From assembly GCF_000427665.1 (NCBI RefSeq), contig NZ_KE386572.1, positions 1,946,196-2,010,195 of the forward strand: a DNA stretch of 64,000 bases, written 5' to 3'. The translations under genes and the position numbers were made by a program. Numbering within the stretch: position 1 is the stretch's first letter; each line of letters starts with the position of its first letter. Positions 8,398 to 16,091 of the stretch are shown piece by piece. The notes under the pieces are model-generated. The model was given only the letters and a program-made list of their open reading frames with translations, made no database searches and was not told the DNA's origin. Source of the stretch: Geminicoccus roseus DSM 18922 (lineage in GTDB: Bacteria; Pseudomonadota; Alphaproteobacteria; Geminicoccales; Geminicoccaceae).

Positions 8398-9348
8398 TCA
8401 AGGGCGCACGCCCTTGCCGAAATGCCGCTCGATCCGGGCCTGGAGCACCTCGAACACCGCCGAGAGCAGCCAGTAGATCAGCGCCGCGCTGATCAGCATC
8501 TCCATGTACTTGAACTCGCCCCGGCCATAGGTGCGGGCGAGGTACATCAGCTCCCAGACCCCCATCACCGAGACCAGCGAGCTGTCCTTGAGCATGGCGA
8601 TGAACTGGTTGCCGGTGGGCGGGATCACCAGCCGCATGGCCTGGGGCAGGACCACCAGGCGCATCGACTGGCCGGATGTCAGGCCGAGCGACGCCGCCGC
8701 CTCGCGCTGGCCGCGGCCGACCGCCTCGATCCCGGCGCGGAAGATCTCGGCCATGTAGGCGCCGTAGCATAGCGACAGCGCGATCACCCCGGCCGGCACC
8801 GCTTCCAGCACCAGCCCGATCTGCGGCAGGCCCAGATAGATCAGCAGGACCTGGAGCAGGAGCGGCGTGCCGCGGAAGAAGCTGATGTAGAAGGTCGACA
8901 GGCCGAACGCCAGGCCGTTGCCGGACAGGCGGCCGAGCGCTGCCAGCAGCGCCAGCACGGTGGCGATCGCGATCGAGACCATGCAGATCGTGACCGTGAG
9001 CACGGCGCCCTGCATGAAGGCCTGGCCGACGCCGAAGCCCAGCAGGCCGGGGAGGCGGGCCAGGATGAACCCGTAATCCAGCCCGAAGCTCCAGAAGAAC
9101 AGGCCGAACACCAGGAGCAGTTCGGTCCAGGCGACCAGGACCTGGAACTCGAACGGGATGCGGGCGATCAGCAGCGCGTTGGTCAACACCAGGGCGGTGA
9201 CCAGGGCCGCGCCGACCAGCCGGGCCAGCAGCGGCGGCAGGCCGGCCAAGCCCGCCACCGACCAGGGGAAGGAGAAGGCGACCAGGAAGGCGACGCAGGC
9301 CAGAACCGCCAGCCTGGCGCCGCGCCGTGCGAGAAGGTCGGAGAGCAC
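8398..9348 (-). CDS. Polar amino-acid ABC transporter permease (HisM/GlnP family)
   Basis: 316-residue inner-membrane permease. The C-terminal 215 residues form the standard binding-protein-dependent permease domain with the EAA loop EAAASLGLTSGQSMRLVVL. An extra hydrophobic N-terminal section of about 90 residues adds membrane spans. The gene starts eight bases after the binding-protein stop and is followed after 148 bp by aspartate decarboxylase. A single permease gene implies a homodimer or a partner elsewhere, and no ATPase gene is present nearby. Confidence 0.87.
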   Translation of the reverse strand: MLSDLLARRGARLAVLACVAFLVAFSFPWSVAGLAGLPPLLARLVGAALVTALVLTNALLIARIPFEFQVLVAWTELLLVFGLFFWSFGLDYGFILARLPGLLGFGVGQAFMQGAVLTVTICMVSIAIATVLALLAALGRLSGNGLAFGLSTFYISFFRGTPLLLQVLLIYLGLPQIGLVLEAVPAGVIALSLCYGAYMAEIFRAGIEAVGRGQREAAASLGLTSGQSMRLVVLPQAMRLVIPPTGNQFIAMLKDSSLVSVMGVWELMYLARTYGRGEFKYMEMLISAALIYWLLSAVFEVLQARIERHFGKGVRP

Positions 9349-9355
9349 GTCCGGG

Positions 9356-10204
9356 TCAGCGGGTCAGGTCGACGCCGTAATACTGCTCGGAAAGCCCTGC
9401 GAGGGTGCCGTCGGCCTTCATCTCGTCGACGATCCGGGTGAGCTCCGCCGAGAATTCCGGATCGCCCTTCTCGATCGCCACCGCCAGCGGCTCCTTGAAC
9501 AAGGGCTCGCCCACCAGCTTCAACGGATAGCCGCGCTCGATGGCGTCCAGGATGGTCGGCAGGGCGGTCAGCGCCGCGTCCAGCCGGACCCCGTCGCCCA
9601 GGCGCAGGTCGTCCAGGGCCAGAAGGTCGGTCTCGTAGGTACGGATCACCGCGTCCTCGATCACGTAGTCGAACGGCGGGGCGTCGGCGACGTCGATCAC
9701 CAGGTCCTTCTTCAGGTAGTTCTCGTAGGTGGTCGCCTGGCCGACCCCGATCTGCTTGCCGCCGGCATCGGCCGGCTGGGCGATCGTTTCATTGTCGGCA
9801 TGCACCACCAGGGAGGCCGGGGTGAAGTAGTAGACCGCGGGGAAGTCCAGAACTTCAGCGCGCTCCTTGGTGGGCGTCATGCTGCCGACCGACATGTCCC
9901 AGCGCCCCGCCCAGCGCCCGGCGGTCACCACATCCCAGCCGGGCGTGACGAAGGCGATCTCCACGCCCAGGCGCCTGGCGATCTCGCGGCCGACATCGAT
10001 GTCGAAGCCGACGAACTCGTTGGTCATGGGGTCCAGCGAGGACTGCGGCGGGTATTCCGGATCGGTGCTCATGGTGAGCGTGCCGCTGGACTTGACCCGG
10101 TCCAGGACCTCCCCGGCCCGGGCGCTCGCGGCGGCCAGCACGGACAGGGCTAGGGCAACGGCGATCGTTCCGCAGCGCGGCATCGGCATCGGCATCTCGT
10201 TCAT
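9356..10204 (-). CDS. Amino-acid ABC transporter substrate-binding protein
   Basis: 282 residues after choosing ATG 10204, which has GAGGAA eight bases upstream. The N-terminus has a Sec signal peptide (VALALSVLAAASARA, cleavage about residue 30). The mature part is a periplasmic binding fold: GTLTMSTDPEYPP, FVGFDIDVGREIARRLG, the DMSVGSMTPTKERAEVLDF ligand-pocket segment and a C-terminal LSEQYYG. This is the SBP_bac_3 family, which binds polar amino acids. It heads an operon with the permease and probably aspartate decarboxylase, so an acidic amino acid is a reasonable guess but not shown. Confidence 0.87.
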   Translation of the reverse strand: MNEMPMPMPRCGTIAVALALSVLAAASARAGEVLDRVKSSGTLTMSTDPEYPPQSSLDPMTNEFVGFDIDVGREIARRLGVEIAFVTPGWDVVTAGRWAGRWDMSVGSMTPTKERAEVLDFPAVYYFTPASLVVHADNETIAQPADAGGKQIGVGQATTYENYLKKDLVIDVADAPPFDYVIEDAVIRTYETDLLALDDLRLGDGVRLDAALTALPTILDAIERGYPLKLVGEPLFKEPLAVAIEKGDPEFSAELTRIVDEMKADGTLAGLSEQYYGVDLTR

Positions 10205-10316
10205 CCCGCTCGTTCCTCGACCGGGGCAGGATGAAGGCCACCCGGCGCGACGGCAAGCGTGGCGCCGATCCCGCCGCTTCTGTATGCGGAGGGAAAGACA
10301 GGGGGGAAGGAACGCG

Positions 10317-11213
10317 ATGACTGTGCCGGGCTTCACCGGGATCTGGCCGATCCTCTACGCCTTCTTCGACCAGCGCGACCGGCTGGACCACCAGGCGGTG
10401 CTGCGCCAGGTCGAGGCCTGCGTCGCCGCGGGCGCCGACGGGATCGCGGCGCTGGGCTTGGCCACCGAGGTCGCCAAGCTCAGCGATGCCGAGCGGCGCA
10501 CGCTGATGCGCTGGCTGGTCGACGGGGTGCGCGGCCGCCTGCCGGTGGCGATCACCGTGTTCGGCGAGAGCGAGGCCGAGCAGATCAACTTTGCCAGCGA
10601 GGCGGCCAGCCAGGGCGTGTCCTGGGTGATCCTGCAGCCGCCGCCGCGCCGGCCGCTGCCCGAGGACGAGCTGCTGGCCTTTTTCGGCAGGGTGATCGAC
10701 GCCTGCCCGATCCCGGCGGCGATCCAGAACGCGCCGGACTATATCGGGGTCGGCCTGTCCGACGCCTCGATCCGCCGGCTGAAGGACGAGCACCCCAACT
10801 TCCTGCTGCTGAAGGGCGAGGGCTCGGCGGTCTCGATCCGCCGGACCATCGACGAGCTGAGGGGCGAGGTCTCGGTGTTCAACGGCAGGGGCGGGCTGGA
10901 GCTGTCGGACATCCTGCGCGCCGGCTGCGCCGGGATGATCCCGGCGCCGGAACTGGTGGACGTGCATGTCGCGATCTGGAAGGCGGCGCAGGCCGGCCGG
11001 TGGGAGGAGGCCGACCGGCTCTATGCGGACGTGCTGCCGCTGATCGTGTTCGTGATGCAGTCGATCCCGCACATGCTGACCTATGGCAAGCGCGCCGCTG
11101 CGAGGCGGCTGGGGCTGGGCGAGGTCCATGACCGGATGCCGGGCGACCTGCCGACCCCGTTCGGCCTTTCGGTGCTGGACCGGCTGGTCGCCGACCTGCC
11201 GCCGCTGCCCTGA
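10317..11213 (+). CDS. Dihydrodipicolinate synthase/N-acetylneuraminate lyase family aldolase
   Basis: 298 residues, a TIM-barrel class I aldolase. The Schiff-base lysine is in FLLLKGEG near residue 166, and the catalytic tyrosine in NAPDYIGVGL near residue 142, at the spacing usual for the DapA family. GGGGGGAAGG ends seven bases before ATG 10317. Housekeeping DapA usually carries a conserved GTTGE segment; here the equivalent is ALGLATEVAKLS, so this is more likely a catabolic 2-keto-acid aldolase or dehydratase than lysine biosynthesis. It diverges from the amino-acid ABC operon. Confidence 0.82.
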   Translation: MTVPGFTGIWPILYAFFDQRDRLDHQAVLRQVEACVAAGADGIAALGLATEVAKLSDAERRTLMRWLVDGVRGRLPVAITVFGESEAEQINFASEAASQGVSWVILQPPPRRPLPEDELLAFFGRVIDACPIPAAIQNAPDYIGVGLSDASIRRLKDEHPNFLLLKGEGSAVSIRRTIDELRGEVSVFNGRGGLELSDILRAGCAGMIPAPELVDVHVAIWKAAQAGRWEEADRLYADVLPLIVFVMQSIPHMLTYGKRAAARRLGLGEVHDRMPGDLPTPFGLSVLDRLVADLPPLP

Positions 11214-11257
11214 GCCCGGACCGGGCGCTCCGGGGAGCCTATGCCCGGATCCCCGCT

Positions 11258-12058
11258 TTGGCGGCGCTCGACCCGGCGACGATCCGTGCGCGGCCGATGA
11301 ACGGCCACACCAACGCGATGTTCGCCCTGGACACGCCGGTCGGCGGCTTCGCGCTGCGCCTGCCCAAGGGCGGGGCGGCCGCCGGGGTGGACCGTCGCCA
11401 CGAGCGCCTGGCCCAGCGGGCGGCGGCGGCCGCAGGCGTGGGCCTGCCGGTGCTGTTCTTCGACGAAGAGGATGGCACCATGCTCACCCGGCAGGAGCCG
11501 GACCGCGTGGTGCGGGAGGTGGCGGAGATCGCCCGCGACCGGGCGGCGCTGGCGGCGCTGGGCCTGCTGCTGCGCCGCCTGCACGCGACGCCGGTCGAGT
11601 TCGCCTGGACATTCCGGGCGGCCGAGGTGGTGGCGGCGCATCTGGCCAGGATCGAGCCGCTGCCCCTGGGGGAGCCCCTGCAGGCCCTGGCCGGGCGGCT
11701 GGACGAAAGCGTCGAGCGCCGGGCGCCTTCCCATGACGACGTCCATGCCGCCAACATCCTGTGGCAGGACGGCCGGCCCCGGCTGATCGACTGGGAATAT
11801 GCCGGGATGAACGACCCGGCCTTCGACCTGGCGACCGCCCGGATCGAGCTTGGGCTGGACGCGGACGGGCTGGAGGCGCTGCTGGACGGCTATGGCCGGG
11901 ACGATCGCTTCTGGCGCGCCCGGGTCGAGGACCAGGCGACCCTGGCGCTGGGCATTGCCGGGGCATGGTATCTCGACCAGGGCAACCGGCTGGGCGATCC
12001 TGGCCTGGTCCGCCAGGGGTGGGCGCGGCTGGAGCGCTGCGCCGCCCGGCTCGGCTGA
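11258..12058 (+). CDS. Choline/aminoglycoside kinase-like phosphotransferase
   Basis: 266 residues, protein-kinase-like fold. PSHDDVHAANIL is the catalytic loop and LIDWEYAGMNDPAFDLA the metal-binding DxE block, as in choline/thiamine kinase-like phosphotransferases. The N-terminal nucleotide region RPMNGHTNAMF is short. No ATG or GTG exists upstream in frame, so TTG 11258 is the likely start. The gene lies 44 bp downstream of the DapA-like gene. Substrate unknown; antibiotic resistance should not be assumed. Confidence 0.72.
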   Translation: MAALDPATIRARPMNGHTNAMFALDTPVGGFALRLPKGGAAAGVDRRHERLAQRAAAAAGVGLPVLFFDEEDGTMLTRQEPDRVVREVAEIARDRAALAALGLLLRRLHATPVEFAWTFRAAEVVAAHLARIEPLPLGEPLQALAGRLDESVERRAPSHDDVHAANILWQDGRPRLIDWEYAGMNDPAFDLATARIELGLDADGLEALLDGYGRDDRFWRARVEDQATLALGIAGAWYLDQGNRLGDPGLVRQGWARLERCAARLG

Positions 12059-12087
12059 CAGCCACCGGCCGGACGGAAACGCTGCCC

Positions 12088-12903
12088 ATGGAGTTGATGC
12101 TCGCCGGACGGGTCGGCAGGTACCGGGAGGAGGCCCCGATCCCGGCGCTCCAGGCGCATTTTCGCTGCGCGTGGAGCCACGTCGCGCCGGCGGACCATGT
12201 TGGGCCGGTCGCGGTGGTGCCGGACGGCTGCGTCGACCTGCTCTGGCGCGAGAACAGCCTGCGGGTGGCCGGGCCGGACGTGACGGCGGCCCTGCCGGAG
12301 CTGCGGCCAGGCGCCACCATCCTGGGCCTGCGCTTCCAGCCGGGTGCTGCCCGTCGCTGGCTGGGCCTGCCGATGTCGGAGATCACCGGCCGCGAGGTCG
12401 AGCTCGAGGCGATCTGGGGGAAGAGGGCGCGGCGGCTGGCGCGGATGCTGGAGGACGCGCCGGAGCCCGGGTGCCGGGCCGGCCTGCTGCAGGCGGCGCT
12501 GGCGCAGCTCGCGGCCGGGATCGAACCGCCGGACGGCCTGGCGCGGGCGATCCTGCGGGCCACGGCGGAGCGGCTGGCAGGGGGGAGCGGGCCTGGCGAC
12601 CGGCTGCATGACCGGCTCGGCCAGAGCGAGCGGACGCTGCGGCGGCGCAGCGGCGACCATTTCGGCTACGGCACCGCGACGCTTGCCCGCATCCTGCGCC
12701 TGCAGCGCTTCCTGGCGGCGGCCGGCCGCCCGGACCGGCCGGGGCTGGCGAGCCTGGCCGCCGAGACCGGCTATGCCGACCAGGCCCATCTCGCCCGGGA
12801 AGTCCGGGACCTTTGCGGGATGACGGCCAGCCGCCTCGCGGCCCAGCTCCACCGGCCGGCTGGCCGATCGGTTCAAGACCCGGCCCCGGCTCCGGGTGCA
12901 TGA
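12088..12903 (+). CDS. AraC-type transcriptional regulator with DUF6597-like sensor domain
   Basis: 271 residues. The N-terminal half has the VVPDGCVDLLWRE and LGLRFQPGAARRWLGLP pattern of the AraC-associated DUF6597 domain. The C-terminal half carries two helix-turn-helix motifs (QSERTLRRRSGDHFGYG and AETGYADQAHLAREVR). No close ribosome-binding site is obvious at ATG 12088. The gene lies 29 bp after the phosphotransferase gene and 31 bp before a VOC protein gene. It may regulate that neighbour, a common pairing, but no operator was identified. Confidence 0.8.
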   Translation: MELMLAGRVGRYREEAPIPALQAHFRCAWSHVAPADHVGPVAVVPDGCVDLLWRENSLRVAGPDVTAALPELRPGATILGLRFQPGAARRWLGLPMSEITGREVELEAIWGKRARRLARMLEDAPEPGCRAGLLQAALAQLAAGIEPPDGLARAILRATAERLAGGSGPGDRLHDRLGQSERTLRRRSGDHFGYGTATLARILRLQRFLAAAGRPDRPGLASLAAETGYADQAHLAREVRDLCGMTASRLAAQLHRPAGRSVQDPAPAPGA

Positions 12904-12934
12904 TCGGCGCACCACCTGCCAGGGGAGACGCGTC

Positions 12935-13288
12935 ATGGCCGCGCACGGCACCGACCGCCAGATCGACAACATCGAGTTCGCCGTGGCCGACATCGGCCGG
13001 TCCAAAGCCTTCTACGGCCAAGCGTTCGGCTGGAGCTTCACCGAGTACGGCCCGACCTATTGCGAGTTCACCGACGGGCGGATCACCGGCGGGCTGACCA
13101 CCGAGGGGCAGGTCCGGCCAGGCGGGCCGCTGGTGATCCTTTATGCCGACGACCTGGCCGGCGCCCAGGCGCGGCTGGAGGAGCTGGGCGCGCGGATCGT
13201 CCGGCCGGTGTTCGCCTTTCCTGGCGGGCGCCGCTTTCACTTCCAGGATCCGGACGGCTACGAGCTGGCGGTCTGGTCGGCCGGCTGA
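12935..13288 (+). CDS. VOC-family (glyoxalase/bleomycin-resistance fold) protein
   Basis: 117 residues with one vicinal-oxygen-chelate domain of two beta-alpha-beta-beta-beta halves. IEFAVADIGRSKAFYGQAFGW opens the first half and RFHFQDPDGYELAVWS closes the second, the usual metal-site glutamate region. ATG 12935 follows GGGGAGA by six bases. Stand-alone VOC proteins include lyases, dioxygenases and binding proteins, so no reaction is assigned. Confidence 0.8.
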   Translation: MAAHGTDRQIDNIEFAVADIGRSKAFYGQAFGWSFTEYGPTYCEFTDGRITGGLTTEGQVRPGGPLVILYADDLAGAQARLEELGARIVRPVFAFPGGRRFHFQDPDGYELAVWSAG

Positions 13289-13451
13289 GGGGCGGGCCAG
13301 GAGGGCAGGCTTGCCACCGCCGGCGGCCGTTCGCAGCGTGTCGCATGCAGGCAAGTCCCGCGGCTTGTCCACACCAGCATCGGCGTCCGCGAAACCCCAT
13401 ATGCTGTCCAGTCGGGATGCACCCGACCAGAAGGCACGGGGACAACCGTCG

Positions 13452-14390
13452 ATGGCGGTAGCGTTTCGGGATCTCTTCGGACGGCGCGGCGCGGCTAAGC
13501 ACCAGGACGTCGCGGCCAGGGTGACCGGCCTGGCGCAGGGCTGGTCGATCGAGATCACGCCGAAGCAGGCTGCCAAGCTCGAGCGGATCCCGCTGCCCAA
13601 GGGCACCCGGGTCAACATCGCCTACCTGCCCGACGAGGACGCTGCCCAGATTCTGCAGACCGCCGCCCGGCTGGTGTTCGAGGGCATGGTGCCGGTGCCG
13701 CACGTGCCGGCCCGCACCCTGGCCTCGGCCGAGGCGCTGGACGTCTACCTGCGCGGCCTCGCCGCCGTGGGGGTGCGCGAGGCGCTGGTGATCGGCGGCG
13801 GCGTCGCCAACCAGCAGGGGCCGTTTTCCAGCAGCATGGACGTGCTGGAGACCGGCCTGTTCCAGGAGCTGGGCTTTGCCCGGATCGCCGTGGCCGGCCA
13901 TCCCGAGGGCAGCCCCGACATCGACGCGCACGGCCTGGCCGGCGCGCTGGCCGCCAAGAACGAGTGGGCGGCGCGCTCCGGGATGACCGTGGAGCTGATG
14001 ACCCAGTTCTGCTTCGACGGGCGCCAGGTCCTGCTGTGGGAGCAGGCGATCCGCGACGCTGGCAACCGCCTGCCGATCCGGATCGGCCTGCCTGGTCCTG
14101 CCTCGATCAAGAGCCTGCTGCGCTATGCCCAGATGTGCGGCGTCGGCAACTCCCTGTCCTTCCTGAGCAAGCGCGCCGGCAACGTCCTGCAGCTGGTCAC
14201 CGCCGCCGAGCCGGACGGGTTCGTGGTCGACCTGGCCAACGCGGTGGCGGGCGACCGGGACAACCTGATCGCCGGGCTGCACTTCTACCCGTTCGGCGGG
14301 TTCGACAAGACCGCCGCCTACGCGAAGGCGCTGGCCGAGGGCAGCTTCACCATGGAGAGCGACGGCGAAGGTTTTGCCGTCACCGCCTGA
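13452..14390 (+). CDS. Methylenetetrahydrofolate reductase-like (MetF-fold) protein
   Basis: 312 residues. The SIEITPKQAAKLERIPLPKG start, HVPARTLASAEALDVYLRGL, the ALVIGGG strand, MTQFCFDGRQV and IRIGLPGPASIKSLLRYA together match the MTHFR TIM-barrel family, slightly longer than E. coli MetF. It would bind FAD and a folate. Differences from housekeeping MetF and its isolation from other methionine genes suggest a paralogue working with C1 units from methylated compounds (inference). The 160 bp upstream have no other gene and may hold its promoter. Confidence 0.68.
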   Translation: MAVAFRDLFGRRGAAKHQDVAARVTGLAQGWSIEITPKQAAKLERIPLPKGTRVNIAYLPDEDAAQILQTAARLVFEGMVPVPHVPARTLASAEALDVYLRGLAAVGVREALVIGGGVANQQGPFSSSMDVLETGLFQELGFARIAVAGHPEGSPDIDAHGLAGALAAKNEWAARSGMTVELMTQFCFDGRQVLLWEQAIRDAGNRLPIRIGLPGPASIKSLLRYAQMCGVGNSLSFLSKRAGNVLQLVTAAEPDGFVVDLANAVAGDRDNLIAGLHFYPFGGFDKTAAYAKALAEGSFTMESDGEGFAVTA

Positions 14391-14431
14391 GCGGGATAGG
14401 GTCGGCCCTTTCCAAGCTCCGGGGCCGCATC

Positions 14432-15271
14432 ATGTCCGACGACGCCTTCGACCGCTTCGAGCGGGATGTCCACGACCGGCTGGCGCCCAGCTACCGCGAC
14501 CTGTTCGAGCCGGTCACGGCCCTGGCCGTCGAGGGGCTGCTGGACGCGGCGGGCGTGCGGCCGGGCGGCCGGCATGGCGACCTCGCCTGCGGCAGCGGCA
14601 TCGTGGCCCTGGGCGCGCTGGAGCGAGGCGCTGAGGTCGAGGCGTTCGACCTGAGCCCGGGCATGCTGGCGATCCTGCACGGGCGGGCGCCGGAGATCCA
14701 GGTCGCCTCCGCCTCGGTCGAGCGGCTGCCGGTCGAGGACCGGCATTTCGACACGCTGACCATGAGCTTCGGCATCGGCCATCTCTCGGCGCCGGACGCC
14801 GCGATCGCCGAGGCCCGCCGTGTGCTCAAGCCAGGCGGGCGGATCGCCCTGTCCTGGTGGAGCGGCCCCGACGAGAACCGGGTGAACGGCCTGTTCGTCG
14901 ACCTGATCGAGGAACTGGCGCTGACCGCGCCCCCGGACCTGCTGCCGCCAGGGCCCCCGATCTTCCGCTTCGCCGACCGCAAGGCGCTGGTGGGCCTGCT
15001 CGACGAAGCCGGGTTCGAGGACATCTGCCTGGAGAGCCTGGGCTTTCGCCACGTGGTGCCGGCGGCCGCCGACTGGTGGGACATCGGCCAGGGCGCGTTC
15101 GCCCGGGTCTCGGCGATCCTGGGGGCGCAGTCGGATGCCGCGCGGGAGCGGGTGCGGGCGCTGTTCCTGGAGCGGGCGGAGACCTACCGGACAGGCGACG
15201 GCATCTCGATCCCGATCAAGTTCCACCTGGTGAGCGGCAGCGTGTCGGAGGCGGACGAGGGGGCGGCTTGA
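14432..15271 (+). CDS. Class I SAM-dependent methyltransferase
   Basis: 279 residues. Motif I is HGDLACGSGIVALGAL, the acidic ribose-binding residue is in VEAFDLSPGM, and motif III is RVLKPGGRIALSWW. The overall pattern is UbiE/Methyltransf_11-like. The gene follows the MetF-like gene by 41 bp on the same strand, with a weak ribosome-binding site. The substrate cannot be told from sequence; a small-molecule acceptor is likely. Confidence 0.78.
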   Translation: MSDDAFDRFERDVHDRLAPSYRDLFEPVTALAVEGLLDAAGVRPGGRHGDLACGSGIVALGALERGAEVEAFDLSPGMLAILHGRAPEIQVASASVERLPVEDRHFDTLTMSFGIGHLSAPDAAIAEARRVLKPGGRIALSWWSGPDENRVNGLFVDLIEELALTAPPDLLPPGPPIFRFADRKALVGLLDEAGFEDICLESLGFRHVVPAAADWWDIGQGAFARVSAILGAQSDAARERVRALFLERAETYRTGDGISIPIKFHLVSGSVSEADEGAA

Positions 15272-15323
15272 ACCTGCCCTGCCGTGTGTCTATCAGTTCG
15301 ATAGCATCTCTCAGGAGGGCAGG

Positions 15324-15599
15324 ATGGCGACGCTGATCGTCCGTCAGGTCGAGGAGAGCCTCGTCGAGGAACTGAAGGAGCGTGCGCGCAAGGCCGGGCG
15401 CTCGGCCGAGGCGGAACACCGGCTGATCCTGCGCGACGCCCTGGAGCGCAAGAAGCTGACCGGCGCGGATTTCGTGCGGGCGATCCGCCGGAACCGGCCG
15501 GAGATCAGCCAGGAAGAGGCGGAGGCGATCGGGCAAGGCAGCCGGCCGGCGCTGGACGGTACACAAGGGCTGGACGCCGAGGCCGTCGAAGCTCCGTGA
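15324..15599 (+). CDS. FitA-type antitoxin (ribbon-helix-helix)
   Basis: 91 residues. The N-terminal part TLIVRQVEESLVEELKERA followed by RSAEAEHRLILRDAL is the ribbon-helix-helix DNA-binding pattern of FitA/VapB-type antitoxins. The C-terminal third would wrap the toxin. AGGAGGGCAGG just before ATG 15324 is a strong ribosome-binding site. Its stop overlaps the GTG of the PIN toxin gene by four bases, the classical antitoxin-first arrangement, and the complex presumably represses its own promoter in 15272-15323. Confidence 0.85.
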   Translation: MATLIVRQVEESLVEELKERARKAGRSAEAEHRLILRDALERKKLTGADFVRAIRRNRPEISQEEAEAIGQGSRPALDGTQGLDAEAVEAP

Positions 15600-16048
15600 C
15601 CGGCTATCTGCTCGACACCAACGTGATCAGCGAACTGTTCAAGCCGGAGCCCGACCCATCCGTCCTGGCCTGGTTCGAGGCGGTGACCGGCGAGGACAAA
15701 CTGCTGACGGCGTCGATCGTCGTCAGCGAACTTGCCTTCGGCATCGAGCGCCTGCCTCCCGGCAGGAAGCGCCGCGATCTTCAGGCCTGGTTCGACGACC
15801 TGCTGGAGACGACGCTGGCGGGCCGGGTCCTTCCGTTCGACCTGCCCGAGGCGCTGCAATACGGGCGCCTCGCTGCCCTGCTCCGGGACAAGCAGCCCCA
15901 TGCCCTGCAGGTGCAGGACGTGCAGATCGCCGCGGTCGCGTGCCAGCGGGCGCTGACGGTGGCCACCCGCAATGCCCGGGACTTCGCCGGCCTGGGCGTG
16001 CCCCTGGTGAACCCCTGGGAGCACGTGCCGGGCAGCCGCCGGACCTGA
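15596..16048 (+). CDS. PIN-domain ribonuclease toxin (FitB/VapC type)
   Basis: 150 residues starting at GTG 15596. The four acidic PIN positions are visible: D7 in LLDTNVISE, E45 in VVSELAFG, D108 in QVQDVQIAA, and D129 in TRNARDF. VapC/FitB toxins cleave tRNA or rRNA using Mg2+ when the antitoxin is lost. The acidic site looks complete, so the toxin is probably active. A strong hairpin starts five bases after the stop and ends the transcript against convergent gatB. Confidence 0.87.
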   Translation: MTGYLLDTNVISELFKPEPDPSVLAWFEAVTGEDKLLTASIVVSELAFGIERLPPGRKRRDLQAWFDDLLETTLAGRVLPFDLPEALQYGRLAALLRDKQPHALQVQDVQIAAVACQRALTVATRNARDFAGLGVPLVNPWEHVPGSRRT

Positions 16049-16052
16049 AATG

Positions 16053-16080
16053 CGCCAGGGCCGCCTGGGCGGCCCTGGCG
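16053..16080. terminator. Hairpin between convergent toxin gene and gatB
   Basis: A perfect 12-bp stem (16053-16064 with 16069-16080) closes a CTGG tetraloop in the 43-bp gap between two convergent stops. There is no clear T-run on either side, so it may work as a bidirectional pause or 3'-end stabilising hairpin rather than a textbook intrinsic terminator. Confidence 0.6.
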
Positions 16081-16091
16081 GGCAAACAAGC

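Noticed and set aside
11258-12058. Aminoglycoside-resistance kinase
   Set aside because: The catalytic loop and DxE block fit choline/thiamine-kinase-like enzymes equally well, and no resistance context is present.
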